In this document: positions 58,072 through 64,000 of the stretch, piece by piece | How positions within the stretch are numbered: position 1 is the first letter of the stretch | Layout: each line of letters starts with the position of its first letter | Assembly: GCF_009852415.1 (NCBI RefSeq) | Contig: NZ_WOXS01000002.1 | Coordinates: 7,790,001-7,854,000, forward strand | From: Streptomyces sp. Tu 3180 | Lineage (GTDB): Bacteria > Actinomycetota > Actinomycetes > Streptomycetales > Streptomycetaceae | DNA: 64,000 bases | Direction of reading: 5' to 3' | Notes under the pieces: model-generated | Database searches by the model: none | Seen by the model: only the letters and a program-made list of their open reading frames with translations | Told to the model about the DNA's origin: nothing | Position numbers and translations under genes: made by a program

Positions 58072-58980
58072 TCACTCGTCCGGCGTCATCGCGTCCTTGA
58101 TCTTGCCCTTCAGCCCGGTCTCGGTGCCGAGCACCGGGCCCTTGGGCTCACCCCGGCTGCCGTCGTAGGTGGCGTACAGCTTCGGGTCGGGCGGCGGAGG
58201 CACGGCGAGGTCCCCCAGGGGCTCGGGGGACCGCAGCACGCTGAACTCGTGGTCACCGTCCGGGGTCGGGCCGCTGCCCCACAGGCCGAGTTCGGTCTCC
58301 GCCCCGTCGGACAGGTGCCAGATCGTCTGGGCGTGCTCGCGGTACTCCACGTCCTCGAACCCGCCCGGGACGACCACGTTCTCGAGCCCGTCCTCGCGCA
58401 GTTGCTCGATCGCCGCGAGCCACTGGTTCTGGTGCACGGTGTCCCGGGCGAGGTTGAACTTGAGCATGTCCTTCACGCCCGGGTCGTCGGTCATGTTGTA
58501 CAGCCGGGCGGTCTGCAGGCGGCTCTGCGCCTCCGCGGCGACGTTGGCGTAGAAGTCGGCGAGGAGGTTGCCGCTGGCGATCGCGTACCGGCCGTTCCAG
58601 GGGTACCCGTTGCTGTCCGCGGGCAGCGCCGCGCCGCCGGCGATGACGGCCTGCTGCGGGTCCATGCCCCCCAGGACCGCGCCGACGGCCGGGTCGGAGG
58701 TCGCCATCTTGGTGGTCGCGGTGGCGGGGGCCCCCTCCAGCAGGCGCGCGATCATCGTGGCGAGCATCTCCACGTGACCGATCTCCTCCGTGGCGGTGTC
58801 CATGATCAGGTCTTTGTACTTGCCCTGGATACGGGTGTTCCACCCCTGGAAGAGGTACTGCATCATCACGGACATCTCGCCGTAGGCGCCGCCCACGAGT
58901 TCCTGCAGCTTGTGTGCGTACGCGGGGTCCGGCTTCTCCGGCCGGGCCTCGAACTGAAGCTTCTGAGTGTGTCGGAACAT
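58072..58980 (-). CDS. katN: Manganese catalase
   Basis: 302 residues from ATG 58980 (MFRHTQKLQFEARPEKPDP), AGGGG upstream. Four-helix ferritin-like fold with the dimanganese ligands: Glu35 (GGAYGEMSVMMQYLFQGW), Glu66 and His69 (TATEEIGHVEM), Glu150 (VAAEAQSR) and His183 (RDTVHQNQW). The C-terminal extension (SGPTPDGDHEFS..PPPPDPKLY) wraps the hexamer in relatives. It breaks down hydrogen peroxide without haem. First gene of an operon with a small membrane protein and mntH. Confidence 0.95.
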   Translation of the reverse strand: MFRHTQKLQFEARPEKPDPAYAHKLQELVGGAYGEMSVMMQYLFQGWNTRIQGKYKDLIMDTATEEIGHVEMLATMIARLLEGAPATATTKMATSDPAVGAVLGGMDPQQAVIAGGAALPADSNGYPWNGRYAIASGNLLADFYANVAAEAQSRLQTARLYNMTDDPGVKDMLKFNLARDTVHQNQWLAAIEQLREDGLENVVVPGGFEDVEYREHAQTIWHLSDGAETELGLWGSGPTPDGDHEFSVLRSPEPLGDLAVPPPPDPKLYATYDGSRGEPKGPVLGTETGLKGKIKDAMTPDE

Positions 58981-59360
58981 GGTGTTCCCCTGGGGGCAGA
59001 TGTGGTTTCGGCGGAGGTGGGGACAAGCCCCGTGCCGGTGCTCGTCCGCTCGTGCCACGACGCTAGGCAGCCCCCGTCACCGTGACGTGTCCGTGCGCCT
59101 ACCGGTGATCACCCCGTCGCGTCACACGGTCGCGCCGACGGCCCCGGTTCCCCGCCCGGCGGCCGGCCCGCACCGGCGGAAACCGCAGGGCGGCGTCGCG
59201 GTGCGGAACCGGTGACGCCGTCCACACGCACGGGGTCCGGATTCACCCGGCGGGGTCCCGGGGAACGGAGGTCCGGCGGCAGGAACGCGCATCGAATCCC
59301 CTATTCTGGACAACTCGGACGTTCTTGTTCGTCTCCCGGAAAGCACGTGGAGCACTCGGC
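58981..59360. promoter_or_regulatory. Divergent region between katN operon and BTAD regulator
   Basis: About 380 bases. Two short palindromes stand out: GTCAC-C-GTGAC (59076-59086) and GGTGATCACC (59104-59113), either of which could be an operator for the catalase operon. TATTCT (59302-59307) is a good -10 for the regulator gene, with its start about 50 bases further on. No gene. Confidence 0.45.
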
Positions 59361-60140
59361 ATGACCGTCACCCCTGTCGACCGTGACTGTCCGTCCCGGC
59401 CCCGGGCGGAGGTGTCCCTGCTCGGCCACTTCGCGTTCCGTCTCCCTCACGGACACGTCTACCTGGCGCCCACCACGCAGAAGGTGCTGGTGCTGCTCGC
59501 GATCCACGCGCACGGCCTGGCGCGCGGCAGCGCGGCCGCACTGATCTGGCCGCACCTGCCCGACGGCCGGTCCGCCGCCAGCCTGCGCTCCGCCCTGTGG
59601 CGCCTGTCCCGCGCCGGTGGCCCCTGCCAGGTCGTCGTCAGCGACAGCGAACACCTCCGGCTGGACCGGGACGTCCGGGTCGACCTGCACACCGCCCACG
59701 ACCTCGTGCGGGACCTCGCCGCCGGCCGGCAGGCCGCCCGGCCGGCGGCGGTACCGGGCTGCCTGCGGCAGGACCTCCTGCCCGACTGGAGCGAGAGCTG
59801 GCTGCTCATGGTGCGCGAGCACTTCCGCCAGACGCGGCTGCACGCACTGGAGTCCTGCAGCAGACGGCTGCGCGCGTCCGGGCACATGGACGCGGCCATG
59901 GAGTTCGCCATGGCCGCGCTGGAGGCGGACCCCCTGCGGGAAAGCGCCCACCGGTGCGTGAGCGAGATCCACCTCGCCGAGGGGAACGTCGCCGACGCAC
60001 TGCGGTTCTACGACCTCTACCGCCGGCAGCTGCGCGACGAACTGGGCCTGGCGCCCACCAGCGGCTACCGCGACCTCTTCGCGCCGTTCCTGCGCCGGCC
60101 GCCGGATTCCGTCCGGGGAGCCGCCGGGTACGGCGCGTGA
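59361..60140 (+). CDS. BTAD-domain (SARP/AfsR-like) transcriptional regulator
   Basis: 259 residues from ATG 59361 (GGAG nine bases upstream); an in-frame TTG at 59325 is weaker. Residues 12-100 form an OmpR-like winged helix (VSLLGHFAFRLPHGHVYLAPTTQKVLVLLAIHAHG..SAASLRSALWRLSR), and 100-245 the bacterial transcriptional activator domain with tetratricopeptide-like helices (HALESCSRRLRASGHMDAAMEFAMAALEADPLRESAHRCV). SARPs activate secondary-metabolite genes by binding heptamer repeats; no biosynthetic cluster lies next to this one, so its targets may be distant or may include the adjacent katN operon. Confidence 0.88.
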   Translation: MTVTPVDRDCPSRPRAEVSLLGHFAFRLPHGHVYLAPTTQKVLVLLAIHAHGLARGSAAALIWPHLPDGRSAASLRSALWRLSRAGGPCQVVVSDSEHLRLDRDVRVDLHTAHDLVRDLAAGRQAARPAAVPGCLRQDLLPDWSESWLLMVREHFRQTRLHALESCSRRLRASGHMDAAMEFAMAALEADPLRESAHRCVSEIHLAEGNVADALRFYDLYRRQLRDELGLAPTSGYRDLFAPFLRRPPDSVRGAAGYGA

Positions 60141-60264
60141 ACGCCGCGTCCCGCCACCGCCCCGGTCTTCCCGCGCCCCTGCGGACGCTGCGGCGGAAGG
60201 GGGGTCCGTCGCCGGCCCCGCGGACGGCCGGAACCGTGCGGCGGGGGCGTGCCGCGGCAGGCCT

Positions 60265-60270
60265 TAGACT
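60265..60270 (+). promoter_or_regulatory. -10 element TAGACT, leaderless transcript
   Basis: TAGACT ends six bases before ATG 60277, with no ribosome binding site. Confidence 0.55.
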
Positions 60271-60276
60271 GCCCGC

Positions 60277-60657
60277 ATGGACGACGCGTCGCAGGCCCGG
60301 CTCGGGGCGGGAAAGTACCTGCTGGTCACCAGTTACCGCAGGAACGGCACGCCGGTCGCCACGCCGGTGTGGGTCGTGCGGGACGGGGACGCGCTCGGGG
60401 TGTGGACCGCCGCCGACTCCTGGAAGGTGAAGCGGATCCGGGCCCGCGGCGACGTCCTCGTCGGCCCCTGCGACGTGCGCGGCAACCCGACCGGCGAGCA
60501 GGTCCCCGCCACCGCGGAGATCTGCGACCCGGCCACCACCGCCCGCTACCGCAAGCTGATCGCCCGCAAGTACGGACTCCTGGGCCGGCTCACCCTCCTC
60601 GGCAGCCGCCTGCGCCGGGGCACCGACGGCACGGTCGGCATCCGCATCACCCTCTGA
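60277..60657 (+). CDS. PPOX-class F420-dependent oxidoreductase (split-barrel fold)
   Basis: 126 residues. Split beta-barrel of the pyridoxamine-oxidase-like superfamily: YLLVTSYRRNGTPVATPVWVVRDGDALGVWT, then WKVKRIRARGDVLVGPCDVRGNPTG, the pattern of actinobacterial F420-binding FDOR-B enzymes (Lys/Arg in WKVKRIR contact the cofactor phosphate). It should reduce an unknown substrate with F420H2. Short for the family but complete. Confidence 0.87.
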   Translation: MDDASQARLGAGKYLLVTSYRRNGTPVATPVWVVRDGDALGVWTAADSWKVKRIRARGDVLVGPCDVRGNPTGEQVPATAEICDPATTARYRKLIARKYGLLGRLTLLGSRLRRGTDGTVGIRITL

Positions 60658-60693
60658 GGCGCCGCGCCGCGCGGGCCGGCGCCCGGCGGCGCG

Positions 60694-61110
60694 TCAGGTC
60701 CAGGCCCGGTACGGCTCGTCGACGAGCTGGAAGACGGGCTCGCCGCGCACCGGGTCCTTGGCCGTCGACAGCCGTACCCGGTCGCCGCTGTGGATGCCGA
60801 TGGGCGGGCCCATGACCCGGCCGCGCACCACGAAGCCCTCGGCCATCTCGATCAGGGACACGTTGCGGGCCGCCGGGGTGTTGCGGTGGACCACCGTGGA
60901 GTGGCGGACCGTCCCGACGCCCCCGCTGCGCTCCGTACGCAGGTCGCTGCCCTGGCAGACCGGACACAGCAGCCGGTGGTACATGGCGGTGCCGCACCAG
61001 GTGCAGCGCTGGTAGAGCATGGCCTCCGCGTGGTCCGGGCCCTGGGGATCGAGCACGCCCGCCGCGGAGCCGGCTGCCTGCTGAGCGACGCTTCCTGAGT
61101 GGTGGTACAC
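60694..61110 (-). CDS. Zinc-ribbon/OB-fold DUF35 protein
   Basis: 138 residues from GTG 61110 (AGGGAG nine bases upstream); a start at Met31 (61020) is possible. A rubredoxin-like zinc ribbon is formed by Cys36, Cys39, Cys49 and Cys52 (RCTWCG..LLCPVC), followed by an OB fold (VVHRNTPAARNVSLIEMAEGFVVRGRVMG; SGDRVRLSTAKDPVRGEPVFQLVDE). DUF35 proteins are accessory subunits of thiolases, acyl-CoA ligases and hydratases in lipid and sterol metabolism; the usual partner thiolase is not encoded next to it. Controlled, probably, by the TetR protein at 61286. Confidence 0.85.
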   Translation of the reverse strand: MYHHSGSVAQQAAGSAAGVLDPQGPDHAEAMLYQRCTWCGTAMYHRLLCPVCQGSDLRTERSGGVGTVRHSTVVHRNTPAARNVSLIEMAEGFVVRGRVMGPPIGIHSGDRVRLSTAKDPVRGEPVFQLVDEPYRAWT

Positions 61111-61209
61111 GCTGGTCAACTCCCTGCACTCGGCCGGAAACCCGCGTGCGCGGTGACCCGGGCACGCGCGTGCGCGGTTCGCCGTGCCACCGTGCACGGC
61201 GACAGAGTA

Positions 61210-61224
61210 TGGCACTGAGTGCCA
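61210..61224. promoter_or_regulatory. TetR operator upstream of the DUF35 gene
   Basis: TGGCACT-G-AGTGCCA is a perfect 15-base palindrome. Closely related sequences flank the TetR gene itself (62052-62092), so this is very likely its operator on the DUF35 promoter, 100 bases before that start codon. Confidence 0.75.
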
Positions 61225-61285
61225 CTCGTAAAGGCACTGCGTACCCTGAATTGTGCGGCGCGGCCGTACGCCGCCGGGCGGTCCG

Positions 61286-62020
61286 TCAGCCGTGTCCCCG
61301 GACGGACTCGAGTTCCCGCACCACCCGCCACAGCGGCGCCCCGCGCCGCGCGACGACCACCACCACGTCCTCAGGACCCCCGTCCGCCGCGGGAGCCGCC
61401 GGGGGGACCGGCACGGCGCCGAACGCGGCCTGCACGTGTCCCAGGGCGTGGTCCACCGCGGCCTCCGCGTCGTCCCGCCCGTCCGAACGCAGCCAGGAAC
61501 GCAGCGCGTTGTTGTGCGCCGCGACCACGGCCGCCGCGATCACGTCGGCCCGCAGGGTCCCGTCACGGCGGCCGGCGAACCGGCCGCGCAGGTACCCCGC
61601 CAGCGCCCGCTCGTAGCGCCACACCACGGACAGCTCGTACGCGCGCAGGCCCGGCACCCGCCTGGTGAGGCGGTAGCGCTGCACGGAGAACGTCGGGTTC
61701 TCGGCGTACATCCGCAGCACCAGCCGGGCCGCGTCGCAGACCCTGCGCACCGGTTCCTCGTCGTCCGCGCCGGCCGCCAGGAAGGCCGTCATGTCGGCGA
61801 GGCACCGCTCGTGGTCGGGGAAGACCACGTCCTCCTTGGACGGGAAGTAGCGGAAGAAGGACCGCCGTCCGACCCCGGCGAGCGCCACGATGTCGTCGAC
61901 CGTCGTCTGCTCGTAGCCCCGCTCCAGGAAAAGCCGGAAGGCCGCCACGACCAGTGCGTCCCGCATCGTGGTCTTCTCGGCCCTGTCGCCGCGGCCGGGA
62001 GCCGCACTGCTGGAGCTCAT
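61286..62020 (-). CDS. TetR-family transcriptional regulator
   Basis: 244 residues from ATG 62020 (MSSSSAAPGRGDRAEKT). Helix-turn-helix at about 20-65 (TTMRDALVVAAFRLFLERGYEQTTVDDIVALAGVGRRSFFRYFPSKEDVVF). The C-terminal ligand domain (MftR-type, with RRVCDAARLVLRMYAENPTF) ends in a 35-residue Pro/Ala/Val extension. No ribosome binding site precedes the start, and TACGTT lies seven bases upstream, so the mRNA is probably leaderless. Palindromes of one kind lie on both sides of this gene, arguing for autoregulation and control of the DUF35 gene. Confidence 0.9.
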   Translation of the reverse strand: MSSSSAAPGRGDRAEKTTMRDALVVAAFRLFLERGYEQTTVDDIVALAGVGRRSFFRYFPSKEDVVFPDHERCLADMTAFLAAGADDEEPVRRVCDAARLVLRMYAENPTFSVQRYRLTRRVPGLRAYELSVVWRYERALAGYLRGRFAGRRDGTLRADVIAAAVVAAHNNALRSWLRSDGRDDAEAAVDHALGHVQAAFGAVPVPPAAPAADGGPEDVVVVVARRGAPLWRVVRELESVRGHG

Positions 62021-62051
62021 GAACGGGAACGTAGCATTCGGCCGCCCTCCA

Positions 62052-62092
62052 TGGCACTCGGTGCACCCGGATGCGGAACTGAGTGCTGCCAT
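62052..62092. promoter_or_regulatory. Paired TetR operators upstream of the regulator
   Basis: TGGCACTCGGTGCAC (62052-62066) and ACTGAGTGCTGCCA (62079-62092) are imperfect copies, in direct and reverse orientation, of the perfect site at 61210-61224 (TGGCACT-G-AGTGCCA). They lie 20-60 bases upstream of the TetR promoter and about 60-95 bases before the divergent ATP-grasp gene. Confidence 0.65.
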
Positions 62093-62114
62093 GGGCCCCG
62101 GCGCAGGTCGTTCA

Positions 62115-62120
62115 TATGAT
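62115..62120 (+). promoter_or_regulatory. -10 element TATGAT of the ATP-grasp gene
   Basis: TATGAT is a near-consensus -10, about 30 bases before the start codon and directly next to the TetR operators, so this promoter may also respond to the regulator. Confidence 0.5.
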
Positions 62121-62148
62121 CGGGCCACCGTCGTCCCGAGGAGCCCGC

Positions 62149-62994
62149 ATGCCGTCCGCCCGCCCCCGCGTCCTGTACGTCACCGACCTGGCCTACCCGG
62201 CCCGCGGACGCCGCTACTGCGACGAGGACATCTTCCTGACCTCACGGCTGCGCGAGGACTTCGACCTGGCGCTGTGCCACCCGCGCGACGCCACCGCCCT
62301 GATGGACGGCTTCGACGCCGTCGTGGTCCGCAACAGCGGCCCGGTGCTGGCCCACCAGGACGCCTACGACGCCTTCCGGACACGCGCCTCGGAGACCGGC
62401 AAGCCGGTCTACAACCCGCTCACCGGCAGGGGTGACATGGCCGGCAAGCAGTACCTGCTCGACCTGAGCGCCGCCGGCCATCCGGTGATCCCCACCGTCG
62501 ACCGCCCGCACGACCTGCACCTGCTGCCCGAGACGCAGCGGTACGTGGTCAAGCCCAGGCTCGGCGCCGACTCGATAGGACTGCGCGTCGTCCCCGCCGC
62601 CGAGGTGCACGACCTCGTCGACGGGAGCGTCCTGGTGCAGCCGCACGTCGACTTCGCCTACGAGGTCTCCTTCTACTTCGTCGACCACGACTTCCAGTAC
62701 GCCCTCCACGCCCCGCACCCCGGCCGGCGCTGGCAGCTGGAGCCGTACGAACCGACCGCCGGGGACCTGGAGTTCGCCCGGCACTTCATCGACTGGAACA
62801 CCCTCGACCACGGCATCCAGCGCGTCGACGCCTGCCGCGCGCCGGGCGGCGGACTGCTGCTGGTCGAGCTGGAGGACCTCAATCCCTACCTGTCCCTCGA
62901 CGCCCTCGACGAGACGGGCCGGGAGGCGTTCGTGGCCGCCATGACGGCGTCCCTGCGCCGCTTCCTGCACGACGCCGGGGTGACGGGGAGCTGA
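62149..62994 (+). CDS. ATP-grasp family protein (glutathione-synthetase-like)
   Basis: 281 residues from ATG 62149, GAGGAG six bases upstream. N-terminal Rossmann-like part (RVLYVTDLAYPARGRRYCDEDIFLTSRL), then the ATP-grasp core: YVVKPRLGADSIGLRVV (ATP-binding Lys and flexible loop), SVLVQPHVDFAYEVSFYFV and LLLVELEDLNPYLSLDAL, the Mg2+-binding E-x-N element. Family members ligate a carboxylate to an amine. The substrate is unknown and no peptide gene is adjacent. Its promoter is near the TetR operators, so co-regulation with the DUF35 gene is possible. Confidence 0.85.
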   Translation: MPSARPRVLYVTDLAYPARGRRYCDEDIFLTSRLREDFDLALCHPRDATALMDGFDAVVVRNSGPVLAHQDAYDAFRTRASETGKPVYNPLTGRGDMAGKQYLLDLSAAGHPVIPTVDRPHDLHLLPETQRYVVKPRLGADSIGLRVVPAAEVHDLVDGSVLVQPHVDFAYEVSFYFVDHDFQYALHAPHPGRRWQLEPYEPTAGDLEFARHFIDWNTLDHGIQRVDACRAPGGGLLLVELEDLNPYLSLDALDETGREAFVAAMTASLRRFLHDAGVTGS

Positions 62995-63067
62995 ACCCCG
63001 CGGCCCCTCGCCGCGTATCCCTCCCCGTGGGCGGATCCGCCCGCCGTGCGGCCGGAAGGAGAACAGC

Positions 63068-63730
63068 GTGGCGACACCGCCCGGGTCAGGGAAGCCGCAC
63101 GACGGCCCGCCCCCCGAACCCGTTCACGTGCTGCGCCCGCGTCCTACCGACGCGCTCGCGGAGCTGTTCCGGGAGTTCGAGCGGGAGGGCGCCGGCGGCC
63201 GCGCGCCCGCGCCGCCGCCCGCCCGGCCGGCCGGATCCGACGACAGGACGCGGGAACTCCCGCCCCTCACCGCCGGCCGGCCACCGGCGGACGGCCGCCG
63301 CTTCGGGGGACGCCGCGCCGCCCCGGCGCTCGCGGTGGCCGCCGCGGCGGCGATCGGCTTCGGCGGCGCGCTCCTGCTCACGGAACGGGACGCCGGCGAC
63401 CGCGCGGAACCCGCACCGCGGCCGCCCGCGACCGCCCCCGCCCGGCCCTCGCCGTCCCCGGCGCTCCCGGGAGTCCTGCGCGAGGGCGACGCCGGCCCCG
63501 AGGTGGCCGAACTCCAGGAACGGCTGCTGCGCGTCCCCGACGTCTACCGGAGGGGGACCACCGACGGCCGCTACGACGCCACCGTGTCCGAAGCCGTCGC
63601 CCGCTTCCAGCTCTGGTACGGCGTCCGCGGCGACGAGACCGGCGTCTACGGCGACGACACACGGCTCGCGCTGGAGTCCCGCACGGCCGACGTGAGCCGC
63701 GCCGCGGGCTCCGTCCGCCCGGGGAACTGA
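63068..63730 (+). CDS. Membrane-anchored peptidoglycan-binding protein
   Basis: 220 residues, GTG start after AAGGAG. Cytosolic Pro/Arg-rich N-terminus, one membrane helix (about 84-104, APALAVAAAAAIGFGGALLL), a Pro-rich spacer, and a C-terminal PG_binding_1 domain (about 136-205: LREGDAGPEVAELQERLLRVP..VSEAVARFQLWYGV). The domain would be outside and bind the wall. Streptomyces often place such proteins near ECF or stress regulators; here it is next to a phosphatase fragment at the window edge. Confidence 0.88.
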   Translation: MATPPGSGKPHDGPPPEPVHVLRPRPTDALAELFREFEREGAGGRAPAPPPARPAGSDDRTRELPPLTAGRPPADGRRFGGRRAAPALAVAAAAAIGFGGALLLTERDAGDRAEPAPRPPATAPARPSPSPALPGVLREGDAGPEVAELQERLLRVPDVYRRGTTDGRYDATVSEAVARFQLWYGVRGDETGVYGDDTRLALESRTADVSRAAGSVRPGN

Positions 63731-63798
63731 CCCGTGCCGTGGGGCCGCGGCGGGGCCGGCGGCCCCGGAACGGGGCGGGCGCCCGTCCGCCGCACGCC

Positions 63799-64000
63799 CT
63801 ACGGCTCGTCGTGCCCCTGCGGCTTCCCGGGCAGGCGGATGTCCAGGACGCACACGTCGTCGCGGCGCTCCCCCTCCAGCATCGCGTCCAGCAGCGCCCC
63901 CAGGGAGCCGGTCGCGTGGTCCGGGCGGGCCGCCACGGCCTCGGCCAGACGCCCGAGCCCCACGTCGATGCTCTCCGGGGGCCGCTCCACCAGGCCGTCC
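63799..64000 (-). CDS. C-terminal end of a SpoIIE-type PP2C phosphatase (partial)
   Basis: The gene enters from beyond the right edge and ends at 63799. The visible 66 codons start DGLVERPPESIDVG, the conserved TDGLVE motif of SpoIIE phosphatases, and continue ..LLDAMLEGERRDDVCVLDIRLPG, where DDVCVL is the final metal-binding motif. The protein ends shortly after the phosphatase domain, so it has no C-terminal kinase. N-terminal domains cannot be seen. Confidence 0.85.
   Translation of the reverse strand, partial: DGLVERPPESIDVGLGRLAEAVAARPDHATGSLGALLDAMLEGERRDDVCVLDIRLPGKPQGHDEP

Noticed and set aside
1..64000. CRISPR arrays, tRNA genes, rRNA genes and insertion sequences
   Set aside because: No regularly spaced repeats, cloverleaf-type sequences, rRNA segments or transposase frames with terminal repeats were recognised by eye.

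Overview
The window is a stretch of a Streptomyces (or very close actinomycete) chromosome. The DNA is extremely GC-rich, codon third positions are almost all G or C, and many genes start with GTG or sit a few bases after a TANNNT -10 element with no ribosome binding site. The gene content also fits: a Streptomyces subtilisin inhibitor, streptogrisin-type proteases, mycothiol-linked formaldehyde detoxification, several SpoIIE-type phosphatases, a BTAD/SARP-like regulator, an F420-class oxidoreductase and a CebR-type operator. No rRNA, tRNA, CRISPR array or insertion sequence was seen. It reads as a chromosomal arm or near-arm region, rich in regulators, secreted proteins and decayed genes.

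Layout. 1-9554: a divergent TetR/NTF2-like pair with two operators, a DUF4232 lipoprotein, a multidomain PP2C phosphatase, a secreted GH9 endoglucanase under a CebR box, an orphan C-terminal piece of cytochrome b (QcrB), a ribbon-helix-helix/Fic-like toxin-antitoxin pair, and a membrane protein joining sigma-like, zinc-finger and ricin-lectin parts. 9571-17627: lactate monooxygenase-like enzyme, hydrolase, an RHH-like unknown, the subtilisin inhibitor, a three-gene operon (diiron oxygenase-like, HemK-like methyltransferase, CDGSH protein), a flavodoxin-like reductase, an exopolyphosphatase family protein and an erythromycin-esterase pseudogene. 18223-25949: a convergent FAD oxidoreductase and an NHLP-type peptide export cassette (double-glycine precursor, HlyD-like protein, C39 peptidase ABC transporter, second ABC transporter). 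26403-35915: thioesterase, secreted protease, a divergent pair of large PP2C phosphatases, a DJ-1/Hsp31-like protein divergent from a LysR regulator, and a CBS-domain protein.

36016-42274 is a dTDP-rhamnose locus (rmlA-rmlB-rmlD-methyltransferase on the plus strand; glycosyltransferase-rmlC convergent). 42491-51743 holds a phosphoesterase, a secreted beta-propeller, an NTF2-like protein, an ABC exporter, a coupled mycothiol formaldehyde dehydrogenase/metallo-hydrolase pair, two SDRs and an L,D-transpeptidase. 51885-64000 holds a leaderless 57-residue protein, a degraded EamA permease, a membrane-anchored streptogrisin-like protease, a C-S lyase, a manganese catalase/small membrane protein/Nramp transporter operon, a BTAD regulator, a DUF35 zinc-ribbon protein and its likely TetR regulator with shared operators, an ATP-grasp protein, a peptidoglycan-binding protein and the end of a further PP2C phosphatase.

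The best candidate for an undescribed system is the peptide export cassette at 19753-25949. Its precursor has a classic GG leader, but its 48-residue core lacks Cys, Lys, Arg and aromatic residues, and no standard RiPP modification enzyme is nearby. The second candidate is the conserved-looking redox trio at 13117-15001.
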